Origin: Bryobacterales bacterium
GTDB lineage: Bacteria; Acidobacteriota; Terriglobia; Bryobacterales; Bryobacteraceae
Direction of reading: 5' to 3'
Length of the DNA: 46,811 nucleotides
NCBI GenBank assembly: GCA_947446025.1
Contig: CANFEY010000038.1
Location: 1-46,811, forward strand
Shown one piece after another: positions 35,845 through 45,178 of this stretch (position 1 is the stretch's first letter; every line of letters begins with the position of its first letter). Made by a program: the position numbers and the translations under genes. The notes beneath the pieces are model-generated. The model was not told where the DNA came from, did no database searches, and worked only from the letters and a program-made list of their open reading frames with translations.

Positions 35845-35985
35845 TGTTCCAGCGCCTGACGCCGGTAGGAGCGGCAGCAGGCCGGCGTTGTACAACAGTT
35901 CCGGGGTGCGCTCGCCGACTTCGATGAGCTTGGCCTGCATCTCCAGAGCGTTACCGAGTTGCTCGCGTTCTATGGCCATGGCGGC
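35845..35985 (-). pseudogene. decayed 3' fragment of the TPR gene
   Basis: 35845-35873 matches 39882-39910 and 35874-35985 matches 40042-40153 of the TPR gene (39845-41437), so 131 bp are deleted at the join. The matches are gapless and highly similar. The fragment sits before receptor 2 in the same relative position as the TPR gene before receptor 3, showing that a TPR-end plus receptor unit was duplicated in tandem. The rest of the 256-bp gap holds nothing else I can identify. Confidence 0.85.
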
Positions 35986-36016
35986 CAGCACCATCCGCGC
36001 CAAACCGGAATCCCTC

Positions 36017-39000
36017 TTAGAAAGAGAACCGGGCGATAAATTGGCCGCTGCGGGGCTGGCCGAACTGCCCTGAATTCCTCAGGTTACCGAATGTGCCGAA
36101 GCCCGTGGTGTAGCGCCCGTCGGCGGTCGGAACGGGTACCGTGGTGTAGTTTACACCCACCGAAGGAGCGGGCAGGAAGCGGCGGTTCAGGATATTTTGG
36201 AACTCCACGCGTACTTGAAGGGTGTACCGCGATTCCTTGCCGAAGCGGAAGTTGCGAGCCAGATTCATGGCCTCATTGGGACGCCGCGCCGCCCGGAAAA
36301 ACGGCAGCTGCTGCGTCTGCGCGGCCCACACGCCGTCGGGAACCGCTTCCCATGCGTTCGGGTTCAGCGCTATGGTCTTTTCCGGGTCGAAGCAGTGGCA
36401 GTTGATGTCCAGAGGATCGCTGCGTGTCGCGCCAGTGTTGTCGACCCAATTCACTGACCAGGGGCTCATGTAACTTCCGTCGCTGTTCTTCTTGAGCTGC
36501 GCGCCACCGGGTCCGCGGCCGAGCCACCGGGAAATCGGCTGCCCCGCCCCGTTGAGCGGACGGCCCAAATACCCCGCGGTCTGGTAGAACAGTGCGCCCG
36601 AGATGCCCCATCCTGACACCGCCTGCGACACCCAACGGTTGCCCAATACCGGCATGGACGACGATGGCCGGGGCACTTCATATAAGAAGGACACGCGAAG
36701 AATTTGCGGCGGGTTGTTGCCGACGATGTCCTTGCCATTGGCGCGGTTGAAAATGTCAAACGCGCTGGTCTGCTGCAGGTTCTTCGCATACGTGTAATTC
36801 GCGTTCAACTGCAAGCCGTTCGAATACCGCTTATTCACCGTAATCTGCAAAGAGTCATACCAGGACTTGCCCAGCGGCGCTGCGGGCGAGATGCCGCCAC
36901 CGTACTGCGGGAAGTTGCGGATGGACTGGAATACGGTTTGGTTCGTCGGGAAGTTGCCATAGGGCAACCCGACGCCCTTGGCCGCCAGCGACGAGCGGTC
37001 CGCCGCGCTCAGTTGGTCCAGCCGCCGGTTCAGCAGGTCCGCGTCGGCTACGTTGCCGACCGTGAATCCAGACTTGGCTAACTGCTGGACGGACACCGCG
37101 TTGAAATCGAACAAGCCGCCCGTGGACTGCCACACGTTGCGGTTGCCTACATAAGAGACTTCGACAACCAGGTTGCGCGTGATTTCCCGCTGCACGCTCA
37201 GATTCCATTGAAAAGTCCGGTCTGGGCGGCCGGCATTCGGATCCACCAGCGCTGCTGGCGCGGCCGCCAGCACCTGCCCGACAGGATGGTTCAGGCCAGC
37301 CAGATACACGGGCCACTGCGGATTTACGCTGGACGGAATCCCGTCGCGCAACTTGAACGCATCATCGCCATCCTGCGGGTCCGCCGGCGACGCCGTGTTC
37401 TGCGCCGTGCCGCTGACCACTGGCGTCGAGCCATACGCCAAACCGATGCCGCCACGGATCACCGTGGTGGGCGTGATGGTGTAGGCGATGCCGATCCGTG
37501 GACCGATGGCAAAGGGATAGTTGCTCGCGAATTTGCACTTACAAGTCGCTTCGTAGATGAGCGCCCCGGCATGACCGCCCGCCGAAGGATTCGGCTCAGT
37601 CAGGCTTAGATTCGCCACGCGGCCGTAGTCTTCCTTCGTATACGTCCCATAATCCCAACGGATGCCGTAGTCCACCGTCAGGTTCCGGCGAGCGCGCCAG
37701 GAGTCCTGCAGGAATATTCCAAATTGCTGTTTGGAGCGCCGGAAGGCGATGGGAGTTCCCAGCGTCAAACTGCGAACGCTTCCCATCAGGTACTGCGCGA
37801 ACCCGAAACCAACGTTGGTGTTCCCCGTGAAGCCTGTCACGCCTAGCAGCGATGGCTGCCACGCGATCCCGTTTCCAGCGAAGCCAAAGTTGCCCGCCGT
37901 GTTGGTGAGCGTGCGGGTGGTGAGCATGTCCTGGCGGAAGTCGGTGCCGAACTTGATGCTGTGGTTGCCACGAATCCAAGTGATGCTCACCGTTCCCGAC
38001 GGACGGCGCTCGGGCGATTGCCCTTGCGGAGTGGGTCCCAACACGTTCAAGCCGCCGACTGCCGGAGTAGTCGTGACTGTCGAGCCGAAGCGCGGAAAGT
38101 TGCGATTCAGCGTAGCGCCTCTCAACCCGATATCCTGCAGCGGATTGTAGTCGATTACCACAGACCGGTCCATGAAGTTAAACGTCGACCAGCCCGCGCC
38201 GACGTGCAGCGAAATGGTCGGCTTGATCGTGTAGTCGAAATTCGCCCGGTAGGTCGGCGAGGCTTCATAGGTACCGCGGTTCGCGCTGACGGGTTGCACG
38301 AAGCCCTCGGCTCCCAGGTTCTGCACGGCGGATTCGGTGTGGTTGTCGGTCCAGGTAAAGGAAGCTCGGCCCCTCGATCCCAGGTTTTGGTCGATCTTCA
38401 GTGCCGGAGACCGCGTGATGCGCTGCGTGTCGAATGGGTTGAAGTAGTTATTGATCAAAAGGCCCGCGTCGTGATTGGGTCCCTGCGGCAACGGGATGTA
38501 CTTGTTCAGCACGGCCAGGGAGACGGGATCAAAGAGAGTAGTAGGGATGATATTGCCGGGAAACGACGAGCGCACGCGCACCAGCGCGCCGGCCACACCG
38601 CAATCGCCCGAAAGAGCGGTGTTGCAGGCAACCGTCTGCGTCGAACGGGGATCGAACACCGTGCCCAGGCGAATGGTGTTGCCCAGCGGATCCTGATAAT
38701 CATGGATCGGGCGCGCGTTGGCACCGGTGGTGGCGGCCATGCGCAAGTTCAAGTTGCCGGAGGCGGTGATGGTCTCGGCGAAATTCCCGCCGCGGTAGGC
38801 TTGCGTGGGGACTGTTGGAATCGCGAAGTTCCGCAAATTTACTTTGTCACGGTACTGCTCCCAGTTGAAGAAGAAGAAACTTTTGTTGGTTCCGTTGTAG
38901 AGCCACGGAACCCGCACCGGCCCGCCAATGGTGAACCCGTAATCGTTGCGGCGGATTTTGTTCTTCAGGTGAACGCCAGAGTCCTCTGAGTTCAGGAATT

Positions 39001-39778
39001 CATTCACCATGTAATCGTAGACGGTGCCATGGTACTGATTCGTGCCCGACTTAATGGTGACGTTGAACACCGCGCCGGAAGCCGACCCGAATTCGGCCGC
39101 AAAGTTACTGGTCTGGATCGCGACCTCCTCAACCGCATCGGCGCTCGGCTGCGTGCGCGTGGTGATGGTGGCGAATCCCAGTTGGCCCAGGATCTCACCG
39201 TCCAGACGGTACTGATTGCTCCCATTGGGCAGACCGTTCACACGCGGCGCGCTGCCGGCCCCGGCGCTCACTACTCCCGGCATTGTCAGCGAGAGCATAA
39301 AGGGATCGCGGATGAATGATGTACCCGCGCCCACATTGAGCAGCGGCAGCGCCTGAATCTGCGCAGGCGTGATGTTGTGCACCAGGGTTCCGCTCTCCGT
39401 CTTGAGCAGGCTCGATTCGGCGGTGACGGTCACACTCTCCGTGGTCGCGCCGACTTCCATGGCGATATCCAAGCGCAGATTCTGCGCCGACCCCAGCGTA
39501 ATCCCCTCGCGCCGGTAGGTCTTGAAGCCGGCCTGCTCCACCACGATTTCGTACGGCCCGATCGGCATTTGGCTGATGGTGTAGTTGCCGGTAGCCGAGG
39601 ATGTGCCGGTAAGAGTGGTGCCGGTGTCCACATGCTTCGCGCTAATGGTAGCGTTGGCCATCAAGGCGCCAGTCTGGTCAGTAACCGTGCCAGTGAGCGT
39701 AGCCAAACCCGTTTGCCCGAAAGACACTGAGGCGAGACAGAGGCAGGCGACTGCGAACAATCCAGAGCGAACCTTCAT
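36017..39778 (-). CDS. Oar-like TonB-dependent receptor 3
   Basis: This 1253-residue protein has a signal peptide (MKVRSGLFAVACLCLASVSFGQ), a carboxypeptidase-regulatory-like domain (about 23-105; TGTVTDQTGALMANATI), a plug (about 125-240; GEILGQLGFATITTRTQPSADAVEEVAIQT) and a barrel ending FIARFSF. AGGAGG lies 6 nt before the ATG. It is the most upstream paralogue, separated by 66 bp from the TPR gene, and is probably closest to the ancestral unit. The ligand is unknown. Confidence 0.93.
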   Translation of the reverse strand: MKVRSGLFAVACLCLASVSFGQTGLATLTGTVTDQTGALMANATISAKHVDTGTTLTGTSSATGNYTISQMPIGPYEIVVEQAGFKTYRREGITLGSAQNLRLDIAMEVGATTESVTVTAESSLLKTESGTLVHNITPAQIQALPLLNVGAGTSFIRDPFMLSLTMPGVVSAGAGSAPRVNGLPNGSNQYRLDGEILGQLGFATITTRTQPSADAVEEVAIQTSNFAAEFGSASGAVFNVTIKSGTNQYHGTVYDYMVNEFLNSEDSGVHLKNKIRRNDYGFTIGGPVRVPWLYNGTNKSFFFFNWEQYRDKVNLRNFAIPTVPTQAYRGGNFAETITASGNLNLRMAATTGANARPIHDYQDPLGNTIRLGTVFDPRSTQTVACNTALSGDCGVAGALVRVRSSFPGNIIPTTLFDPVSLAVLNKYIPLPQGPNHDAGLLINNYFNPFDTQRITRSPALKIDQNLGSRGRASFTWTDNHTESAVQNLGAEGFVQPVSANRGTYEASPTYRANFDYTIKPTISLHVGAGWSTFNFMDRSVVIDYNPLQDIGLRGATLNRNFPRFGSTVTTTPAVGGLNVLGPTPQGQSPERRPSGTVSITWIRGNHSIKFGTDFRQDMLTTRTLTNTAGNFGFAGNGIAWQPSLLGVTGFTGNTNVGFGFAQYLMGSVRSLTLGTPIAFRRSKQQFGIFLQDSWRARRNLTVDYGIRWDYGTYTKEDYGRVANLSLTEPNPSAGGHAGALIYEATCKCKFASNYPFAIGPRIGIAYTITPTTVIRGGIGLAYGSTPVVSGTAQNTASPADPQDGDDAFKLRDGIPSSVNPQWPVYLAGLNHPVGQVLAAAPAALVDPNAGRPDRTFQWNLSVQREITRNLVVEVSYVGNRNVWQSTGGLFDFNAVSVQQLAKSGFTVGNVADADLLNRRLDQLSAADRSSLAAKGVGLPYGNFPTNQTVFQSIRNFPQYGGGISPAAPLGKSWYDSLQITVNKRYSNGLQLNANYTYAKNLQQTSAFDIFNRANGKDIVGNNPPQILRVSFLYEVPRPSSSMPVLGNRWVSQAVSGWGISGALFYQTAGYLGRPLNGAGQPISRWLGRGPGGAQLKKNSDGSYMSPWSVNWVDNTGATRSDPLDINCHCFDPEKTIALNPNAWEAVPDGVWAAQTQQLPFFRAARRPNEAMNLARNFRFGKESRYTLQVRVEFQNILNRRFLPAPSVGVNYTTVPVPTADGRYTTGFGTFGNLRNSGQFGQPRSGQFIARFSF

Positions 39779-39844
39779 GGGACTCCTCCTGAAGCAGAAA
39801 TGCTAGCCAAATCTACTTCAGGGAATCCTCAGAGTCAAGCCGCC

Positions 39845-41437
39845 CTACTGGCCGAAATAGCCAGCGGCCAATTCAGGCTTGTGTTCCAGCGCCTGACGCC
39901 AGTAGGAGCGCGCTTCCTCTACTTCACCCTTGGTCTTCAGTGCGTGACCCAGGTTGAGCAGCGCTTCGGCGAAGTTGGGCCGCTCTTGCAGGGCTTCCTG
40001 GTAGAGCTTGATGGCGTCGTCGGTGTTGCCGGCGCGTTGCAGCAGCAGGCCGGTGTTGTAGAACAGTTCCGGGGTGCGCTCGCCGACTTCGATGAGCTTG
40101 GCTTGCAGCTCCAGTGCGCTATCGAGTTGCTCGCGTTCGATGGCCATGGCGGCGAGGCCGCGCAGCGCGTCCACCGAGCCGGGTTCGGATTCGAGCACCG
40201 CTTGGAACGCCTTGGCCGCAACGTCCTGATCGCCTAGTTTCCACTGCGCCAGACCCAGGTTGAGCTGCGCTTCCGGCCACGGGGACCGCTTGCGGGTGCA
40301 AGTATCGAAGGCCTCGGCCGCGCCGCGGAAATCGTTGCGCTGCAGACGCAGGTAGCCCAGACGGAACCAGGCGTCTTCCCATTCCGGATTGCGCGCGAGC
40401 AGCTTGGAATACAGGCGCTCGGCTTCGTCCTTTTGATCCTGTTGTTCCAGCACGCTGGCCAGGTTGTAGATCACATCGCCCAGGTCCGGCGCGATTTGCA
40501 GGGCGCGTTCGTAGGATTCGCGGGCACCCTTGAGGTCGCCGGCTTCCTGGCGCACGATGCCCAGGTTCACATGCGCTTGCTTGGCGTCCGGGCGGATGCG
40601 CACCGCTTCGGCGTAGGCCTTGGCGGCATCTTCCTGCTGGCCGGATTTCTGGCGCGCGACGCCCAGGTTGAACCAGCGTTCAAAATGGTCCGGTGTGAAT
40701 TCGGTGAGCTTGGCGCAGAAGGTGGCCGCCGCGGAATAGTCGTTGCGGTGGAACGCGCACGTGGCCAGGCCTTCCAGGGCCGCCTGCGAGTGCGGACGCT
40801 GGGTGAGCAGCTTCTCCGAATAATTCTCGATCGCTTCGTAATCCTTGCGCGCCATGCCGATGGTGATCAAGTTCACCAGACATTCTTCCGACTGCGGATT
40901 CTTGGCCAGGATGCCCTGATAGATGCTGCTGGCCTCGTCAAACTTCCACAGCAGTTGCAGCGCCACGGCCTTGCCGAAGAGCGCGGTTTCATGCCCCGGC
41001 TGCGCTTTCAGCACATTCTCAAAACACGCCGCCGCGGGTTCCGGCTTCTCCTGATGCAGCAGGCAGATGCCCAGCCCGAGGTTCGCCTCCGGGCGTTCCG
41101 GATCGCTGTCGATCGACTTCTGGAAACAGTCCGTGGCTTCCTGCCAGCGGCCCAGCTTTTCATAGCAGATGCCGAGGTTGAAGTTCGCCGTGGGATGGCC
41201 CGGAGTTGCGGCCAGCAGCTTCTCATACGTCTTGAGCGCGTCGGGGAACTGTTCCAGTTCGAACTGCAGGTGCCCCTTGGCGGCCAGCACCTCCGGCGTC
41301 TCTTCGCCGTTCTCCACGGCCAGGTTCAGTTCCGCCAGGGCTTCGGCCCGCTTGCCTTCCAGGTGCAGCGCGACTGCGCGCGCGAGCCTGGGTGAAGAGG
41401 CTGTATTCGATTGATTGTTGGTTTTGCGTCCGCTCAT
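39845..41437 (-). CDS. tetratricopeptide-repeat protein
   Basis: This 530-residue protein consists almost wholly of about 14 TPR units (for example TANFNLGICYEKLGRWQEATDCFQKSIDSDPE), with a short polar N-terminus and no signal peptide, so it is probably a cytoplasmic scaffold. It starts 40 bp after the zinc-finger/beta-sandwich gene and precedes receptor 3 on the same strand. A decayed copy of its 3' end lies before receptor 2. No catalytic domain is present; partners are unknown. Confidence 0.92.
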   Translation of the reverse strand: MSGRKTNNQSNTASSPRLARAVALHLEGKRAEALAELNLAVENGEETPEVLAAKGHLQFELEQFPDALKTYEKLLAATPGHPTANFNLGICYEKLGRWQEATDCFQKSIDSDPERPEANLGLGICLLHQEKPEPAAACFENVLKAQPGHETALFGKAVALQLLWKFDEASSIYQGILAKNPQSEECLVNLITIGMARKDYEAIENYSEKLLTQRPHSQAALEGLATCAFHRNDYSAAATFCAKLTEFTPDHFERWFNLGVARQKSGQQEDAAKAYAEAVRIRPDAKQAHVNLGIVRQEAGDLKGARESYERALQIAPDLGDVIYNLASVLEQQDQKDEAERLYSKLLARNPEWEDAWFRLGYLRLQRNDFRGAAEAFDTCTRKRSPWPEAQLNLGLAQWKLGDQDVAAKAFQAVLESEPGSVDALRGLAAMAIEREQLDSALELQAKLIEVGERTPELFYNTGLLLQRAGNTDDAIKLYQEALQERPNFAEALLNLGHALKTKGEVEEARSYWRQALEHKPELAAGYFGQ

Positions 41438-41476
41438 GTTTTGTTTTCCCCGACTGACTCTCTCGAAAATGCTTCG

Positions 41477-43663
41477 CTACGGTGCCAGGTACGCGAACAA
41501 GCGTCCCAGCATGTCGTATTGATGCGTAATTTGTACCCAACCAATGCGGCTCTGCTCGCCGCGATTGGTAAAGAATCCGATGCCGCCGCGTTTCAGGCGC
41601 GGCTCATTCCAGCTGTCGATCATCTGGCCTTGAATCACCAGCGAATAGTGGCCGCCTTCCATCACCATGCTCACCCGGTACAGCGAATCGGTACGGGCTT
41701 GGAAGGTGACCGGCGTATCCACCCGGTCCACCGGCTTGCCGTTGATCACCGCATAGCGGGTGATTCCCATTTCCGGCACCGGACCGCCCTTCAGCATGAC
41801 CAGCTTGACCACATAGTAGTTCTGGAAATCCGTGGCGCGCGCCACCCAACTGAGCGCGCCTTTATCGATGGCACCCAGAAATTGAAATTCGTAATCGGTC
41901 AATCCGAGCGACGGCTGATACAGCGCGACACGTCCCGGCTGCACGAATCCGGCCTGGTCGAACGACCACTCCGCGGTGGACCCGCTGTGGCTCATCCAAT
42001 TGTCGAGGCCCGTGCGGAAGTTTTCGTCCAGCCCCACTGCCGCGCGTTCCGCCATGCTCTTGCGCAGATTCGTCATCTGGGTGTTGAGCACGTCGCGGAA
42101 CTGTTGCGTGGTGGCCTTGGCATCGCTGCCGGGTGCCTGAACGCTGACCTTCGGCAACGACGGGTGGAAGGCCAAACCCAGCGCCAGAGGCACAGCGAAC
42201 AGCAGCATCTTCAGGTCGCGCGGGGCGTGATTCCAGAAGTCCGCCACGCCCGTCGCCAAACGGCGGACGGGCGGGTCCTGCTCCAGCACGGCGGCTGGAA
42301 CAACCGGGGCGGACTTGGCGCGGACGGGTTTGAGTTTCGATTTCGGGAAGAGCGCTTCTCCGGTAAGCGGCTCGGCTACGCAGCCGGGGCGCAAGCGCAG
42401 ATCGCCGCGCGGTTGGATTTTGCCCGCGAGATCGAGGCGGAAGAGGCCCTCGGCCTGCGCGCGCACTTCCGGTTGGCTGAGCGACACCGGCGTGCCTACC
42501 GGAAGCTGAACCTGTCCGATGGGCACAAAGGCCTGGTAGCTTACCGGACGGGTGGCCGGACTGACCAAGCAATCAACGGCGTGGCTGTGCGGCAGCGAAC
42601 GCAAGGGCGCGCATCCAACGGAAGCCAGCAGATCCGCCAACGGATCTGCTCCCGCGGGCTTGCGCATGCGGACATGCTCCATGGCGGCGGCAGGCGTGCG
42701 CGGTTCCAGGCTTGCGATGGTACCGGCCATGGGCGCGTGCCAGTCGCGCGCTGGAAAACTTCCGGTCAGCCCCAGCATCTCCGCCGAGGCGGCCAGAGCC
42801 AGCGGACGGACAAGAATAGGAGTCGCTGCAGGCCGCGAGAGTTCCACGCCCCGGAACGCCACAAACTCCACGCCATTTCTCGGGCTGGGAGCGGAAGCGG
42901 ACGTGTGCACCGCCAGAGCAAACAGACTCTCACCGAAAGGGAACGCCTCTTGCTCCATGCGCTCCAACACGTCTCCCCTGGGGGCTAACGTCATCGCTAC
43001 GTCACGCACCATTACAGGGGAGAAATCCTCGGCCTGGGTGGACGCGTCGGGTGCCGCCGGGAAAGCAGCATGGATCGCCGCCAGGGCAGCAAGCCCGCCC
43101 CAGGGCAGCTTAGGTGCCAGAACCGTGCTCCACTCCGGAGAATTCACGATCAACTGCGGGTCCAATTCCGCAACCGCGGTGGCGAACGCAACCGGACGGC
43201 TGGGCAGGATTACGGGCAAGGCGCGGACCCCCGCAAGCTGCGCGAACACCGGCTCGGAGGAATGCTCCCGCACGGTACTCGGCGTCGCCGCGGGCGGATG
43301 CACTTCGTACTCCACGGGCTCGGCCGCCGCAATCTTCGCGGCCACCGGCGCAATCCCAGTGTTCATCCCAGGCTGGTGCTGCAAGCCTTGCAGCTCAGAA
43401 ATGACGTCCGGAGCGGGAAGCGGCACAGGAGCCGGAGCCGCAGTAGGTCCAAGAATTGACTCGATCGGCACGGCGGTCTTGTACGCCTGCAGCGCATCGT
43501 GCGTCCGGTGCAGAACCTCGACGGCCAGCTGATCTTGTTCTTTCCAATAGGCTTCCTGGTGCGGTTTGGAACAGAACTGCCCCTGCGCGAGCTTCCGGAA
43601 CAGCGGGAGCTTCCCGTCACAGAACAAACAGCGTGTATCGTCGGACCACGACATTGTCCCCAT
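41477..43663 (-). CDS. zinc-finger, transmembrane and beta-sandwich protein
   Basis: This 728-residue protein has, in order: an N-terminal finger (CLFCDGKLPLFRKLAQGQFCSKPHQ, a Cys2...Cys-x3-His pattern, about 12-40), a long low-complexity Ala/Pro-rich region (about 70-480), one membrane helix (MLLFAVPLALGLAF, near 490), and a C-terminal beta-sandwich resembling the concanavalin/DUF1080 type (about 550-720; RTGLDNWMSHSGSTAEWSFDQAGFV and GGIGFFTNRGEQSRIGWVQI). Topology would place the finger inside and the sandwich outside. It lies 40 bp before the TPR gene, suggesting a joint function. I know no characterised member. Confidence 0.75.
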   Translation of the reverse strand: MGTMSWSDDTRCLFCDGKLPLFRKLAQGQFCSKPHQEAYWKEQDQLAVEVLHRTHDALQAYKTAVPIESILGPTAAPAPVPLPAPDVISELQGLQHQPGMNTGIAPVAAKIAAAEPVEYEVHPPAATPSTVREHSSEPVFAQLAGVRALPVILPSRPVAFATAVAELDPQLIVNSPEWSTVLAPKLPWGGLAALAAIHAAFPAAPDASTQAEDFSPVMVRDVAMTLAPRGDVLERMEQEAFPFGESLFALAVHTSASAPSPRNGVEFVAFRGVELSRPAATPILVRPLALAASAEMLGLTGSFPARDWHAPMAGTIASLEPRTPAAAMEHVRMRKPAGADPLADLLASVGCAPLRSLPHSHAVDCLVSPATRPVSYQAFVPIGQVQLPVGTPVSLSQPEVRAQAEGLFRLDLAGKIQPRGDLRLRPGCVAEPLTGEALFPKSKLKPVRAKSAPVVPAAVLEQDPPVRRLATGVADFWNHAPRDLKMLLFAVPLALGLAFHPSLPKVSVQAPGSDAKATTQQFRDVLNTQMTNLRKSMAERAAVGLDENFRTGLDNWMSHSGSTAEWSFDQAGFVQPGRVALYQPSLGLTDYEFQFLGAIDKGALSWVARATDFQNYYVVKLVMLKGGPVPEMGITRYAVINGKPVDRVDTPVTFQARTDSLYRVSMVMEGGHYSLVIQGQMIDSWNEPRLKRGGIGFFTNRGEQSRIGWVQITHQYDMLGRLFAYLAP

Positions 43664-43702
43664 CGTACGGCCCCCTAGGGAGAAATACTACGCAGTGAAA
43701 AC

Positions 43703-43739
43703 CTTAAGTACTGGAAAGTTTTCCAACTTCCGTACTAAG
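43703..43739. promoter_or_regulatory. nested inverted repeat in divergent gap
   Basis: TGGAAA (43712-43717) and TTTCCA (43720-43725) are a perfect inverted pair, framed by an outer imperfect pair, CTTAAGTAC (43703-43711) and GTACTAAG (43732-43739). It lies in the 135-bp gap between two divergent genes and could be an operator. A TACAAT -10-like box follows at 43773 without a good -35. Confidence 0.35.
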
Positions 43740-43798
43740 CAAACACTGCTCGCACGGGGCGCGGAAAGCGTCTACAATCCTAACAGGAGGGATCTCCG

Positions 43799-44443
43799 AT
43801 GCGGTTGGCACTGATTATTGTCCTATTGGCGGACGTGGCCTGGGGGCAGCAACGCAACGACACCAGTCCGGCCGGATTTGGGCGGATCCTGTTTCCGGGC
43901 GGCACGCCCCCGGCGGGCGGCTCGCCGTACGGGCGCATTCTCTATCCAGGGACCGGCGCTCCCGCGGTGACGCGCAACATCCAGGCACCGCCTCCTCCGG
44001 CGGCCTCCCACCCCGGACATTCGGGAGCCTCACTGATTCCCTACCCCGTCTTCCTCGGCGGCAACTATCTTCAATACGATCCGCCGCAGGCTCCGCTGGC
44101 GAACGCGGGTCAGCAGACCGACGCGCCGGTGGTCATTGTCAACCAATACTTCCGCCCCGACGCGCCGCTCCCCGTGCAGAGTCTCGCCCCCGCGGAACGC
44201 GTCGCCCCACGCGAGGAGCCCAAAGTGACGGCGCAAAATCAGGACAAGGACACCATCTTCCTCATCGCCATGAAGGACCACACCATCTACGCCGCCAGCG
44301 CGTATTGGGTGGAGGACAGCACGCTGAACTACATCACCATTCAAGGCAGCCAAAACAGCGCGTCGATGGATTTGGTGGACCGTGAACTCAGCGCCCGCCT
44401 CAACCGGGATCGCAAGGTTGCCTTCGGGCTGCCGGTGAACTAG
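43799..44443 (+). CDS. secreted proline/glycine-rich protein
   Basis: This 214-residue protein has a signal peptide (MRLALIIVLLADVAWGQ), a Gly/Pro-rich region with a repeated GRIL(F/Y)PG motif (about 28-50), a proline-rich linker and a compact C-terminal part (about 145-210; DTIFLIAMKDHTIYAASAYWVED). The start has a strong AGGAGG. It overlaps the 3' end of the convergent hydrolase gene by 4 bp. No family recognised; probably a cell-envelope protein. Confidence 0.8.
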   Translation: MRLALIIVLLADVAWGQQRNDTSPAGFGRILFPGGTPPAGGSPYGRILYPGTGAPAVTRNIQAPPPPAASHPGHSGASLIPYPVFLGGNYLQYDPPQAPLANAGQQTDAPVVIVNQYFRPDAPLPVQSLAPAERVAPREEPKVTAQNQDKDTIFLIAMKDHTIYAASAYWVEDSTLNYITIQGSQNSASMDLVDRELSARLNRDRKVAFGLPVN

Positions 44444-45177
44444 CGCAGAAACGCCCCGACCGCTTCGACTACATCGGGGCGTTCCTCCAGCACCAAGTGT
44501 CCCGAACCCTCCACCTTGTGAAATTTCAGACCCGGAATGCGCTTCAGCCACTCATCAGCCTGTTGAATCGGCGTGGTGCGGTCCTGGTCGCCCCAAACGA
44601 GCATTGATGGAATGGTAATGCGGTGCAGCCAGCGGGTGAATTTTGTATCCATGATGCTGGGGAGCAGACGCGCGAAGCTGGTGCCGTCGCGCAGGGTGCC
44701 GGGGCCGGTGGAGTGTTCGAGGATGCGGGGGATGTTGGTGGTGAGGTGGCTCAGCACGTCCTCTGGGGCGATCTTCGAGAAATCCGCCAGTTCGTAGCCG
44801 GGGACATCGAGCCCCGCGGGCGCGATCAGGACCAGCTTGCGCACTCGCCGCTTGTGTTCGGCGGTGAACTGCGCGGCCAGACGGCCACCCATCGACATGC
44901 CGACCAGGTCAACCTCGGGGATGCCGAGCTGGTCGATCAGTTCCAGGTAGTGCATGACGTAGTCGTGCGTGGTGGTGAGGGTGAGGTCGTCTCCGGATTC
45001 GGCCCAGCCGGGATGATAGGGGATGAGCACGCGGTGATGTTGGGTCCACGGCTCGGCGAAGTGCGTGCCGCTGGTGGTCCCCGCGCCGTGCAAATAGAGG
45101 AGGGGCGGGCCGCTGCCGGCGGTCTTCATGACGACGTTGATTCCGCGGAGGGAAACGGTATCTGTTTGAAAAGTCAT
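44440..45177 (-). CDS. alpha/beta hydrolase
   Basis: This 245-residue protein has an intact alpha/beta-hydrolase triad: the nucleophile elbow GMSMGG (Ser), the acid in WGDQD, and the His in GSGHLV; HGAG forms the oxyanion hole. It is similar to C-C bond hydrolases and esterases. Its start is 1 bp after the stop of the LLM oxidoreductase gene, so the two should be co-translated and may act in the same catabolic path (oxygenation, then hydrolysis). The substrate is unknown. Confidence 0.92.
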   Translation of the reverse strand: MTFQTDTVSLRGINVVMKTAGSGPPLLYLHGAGTTSGTHFAEPWTQHHRVLIPYHPGWAESGDDLTLTTTHDYVMHYLELIDQLGIPEVDLVGMSMGGRLAAQFTAEHKRRVRKLVLIAPAGLDVPGYELADFSKIAPEDVLSHLTTNIPRILEHSTGPGTLRDGTSFARLLPSIMDTKFTRWLHRITIPSMLVWGDQDRTTPIQQADEWLKRIPGLKFHKVEGSGHLVLEERPDVVEAVGAFLR

Positions 45178-45178
45178 G

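Noticed and set aside
28276-39778. Tandem receptors as a phase-variation cassette with invertase or site-specific recombination sites
   Set aside because: All three genes are in the same orientation and no inverted repeats or recombinase genes were seen. Simple tandem duplication explains the pattern.
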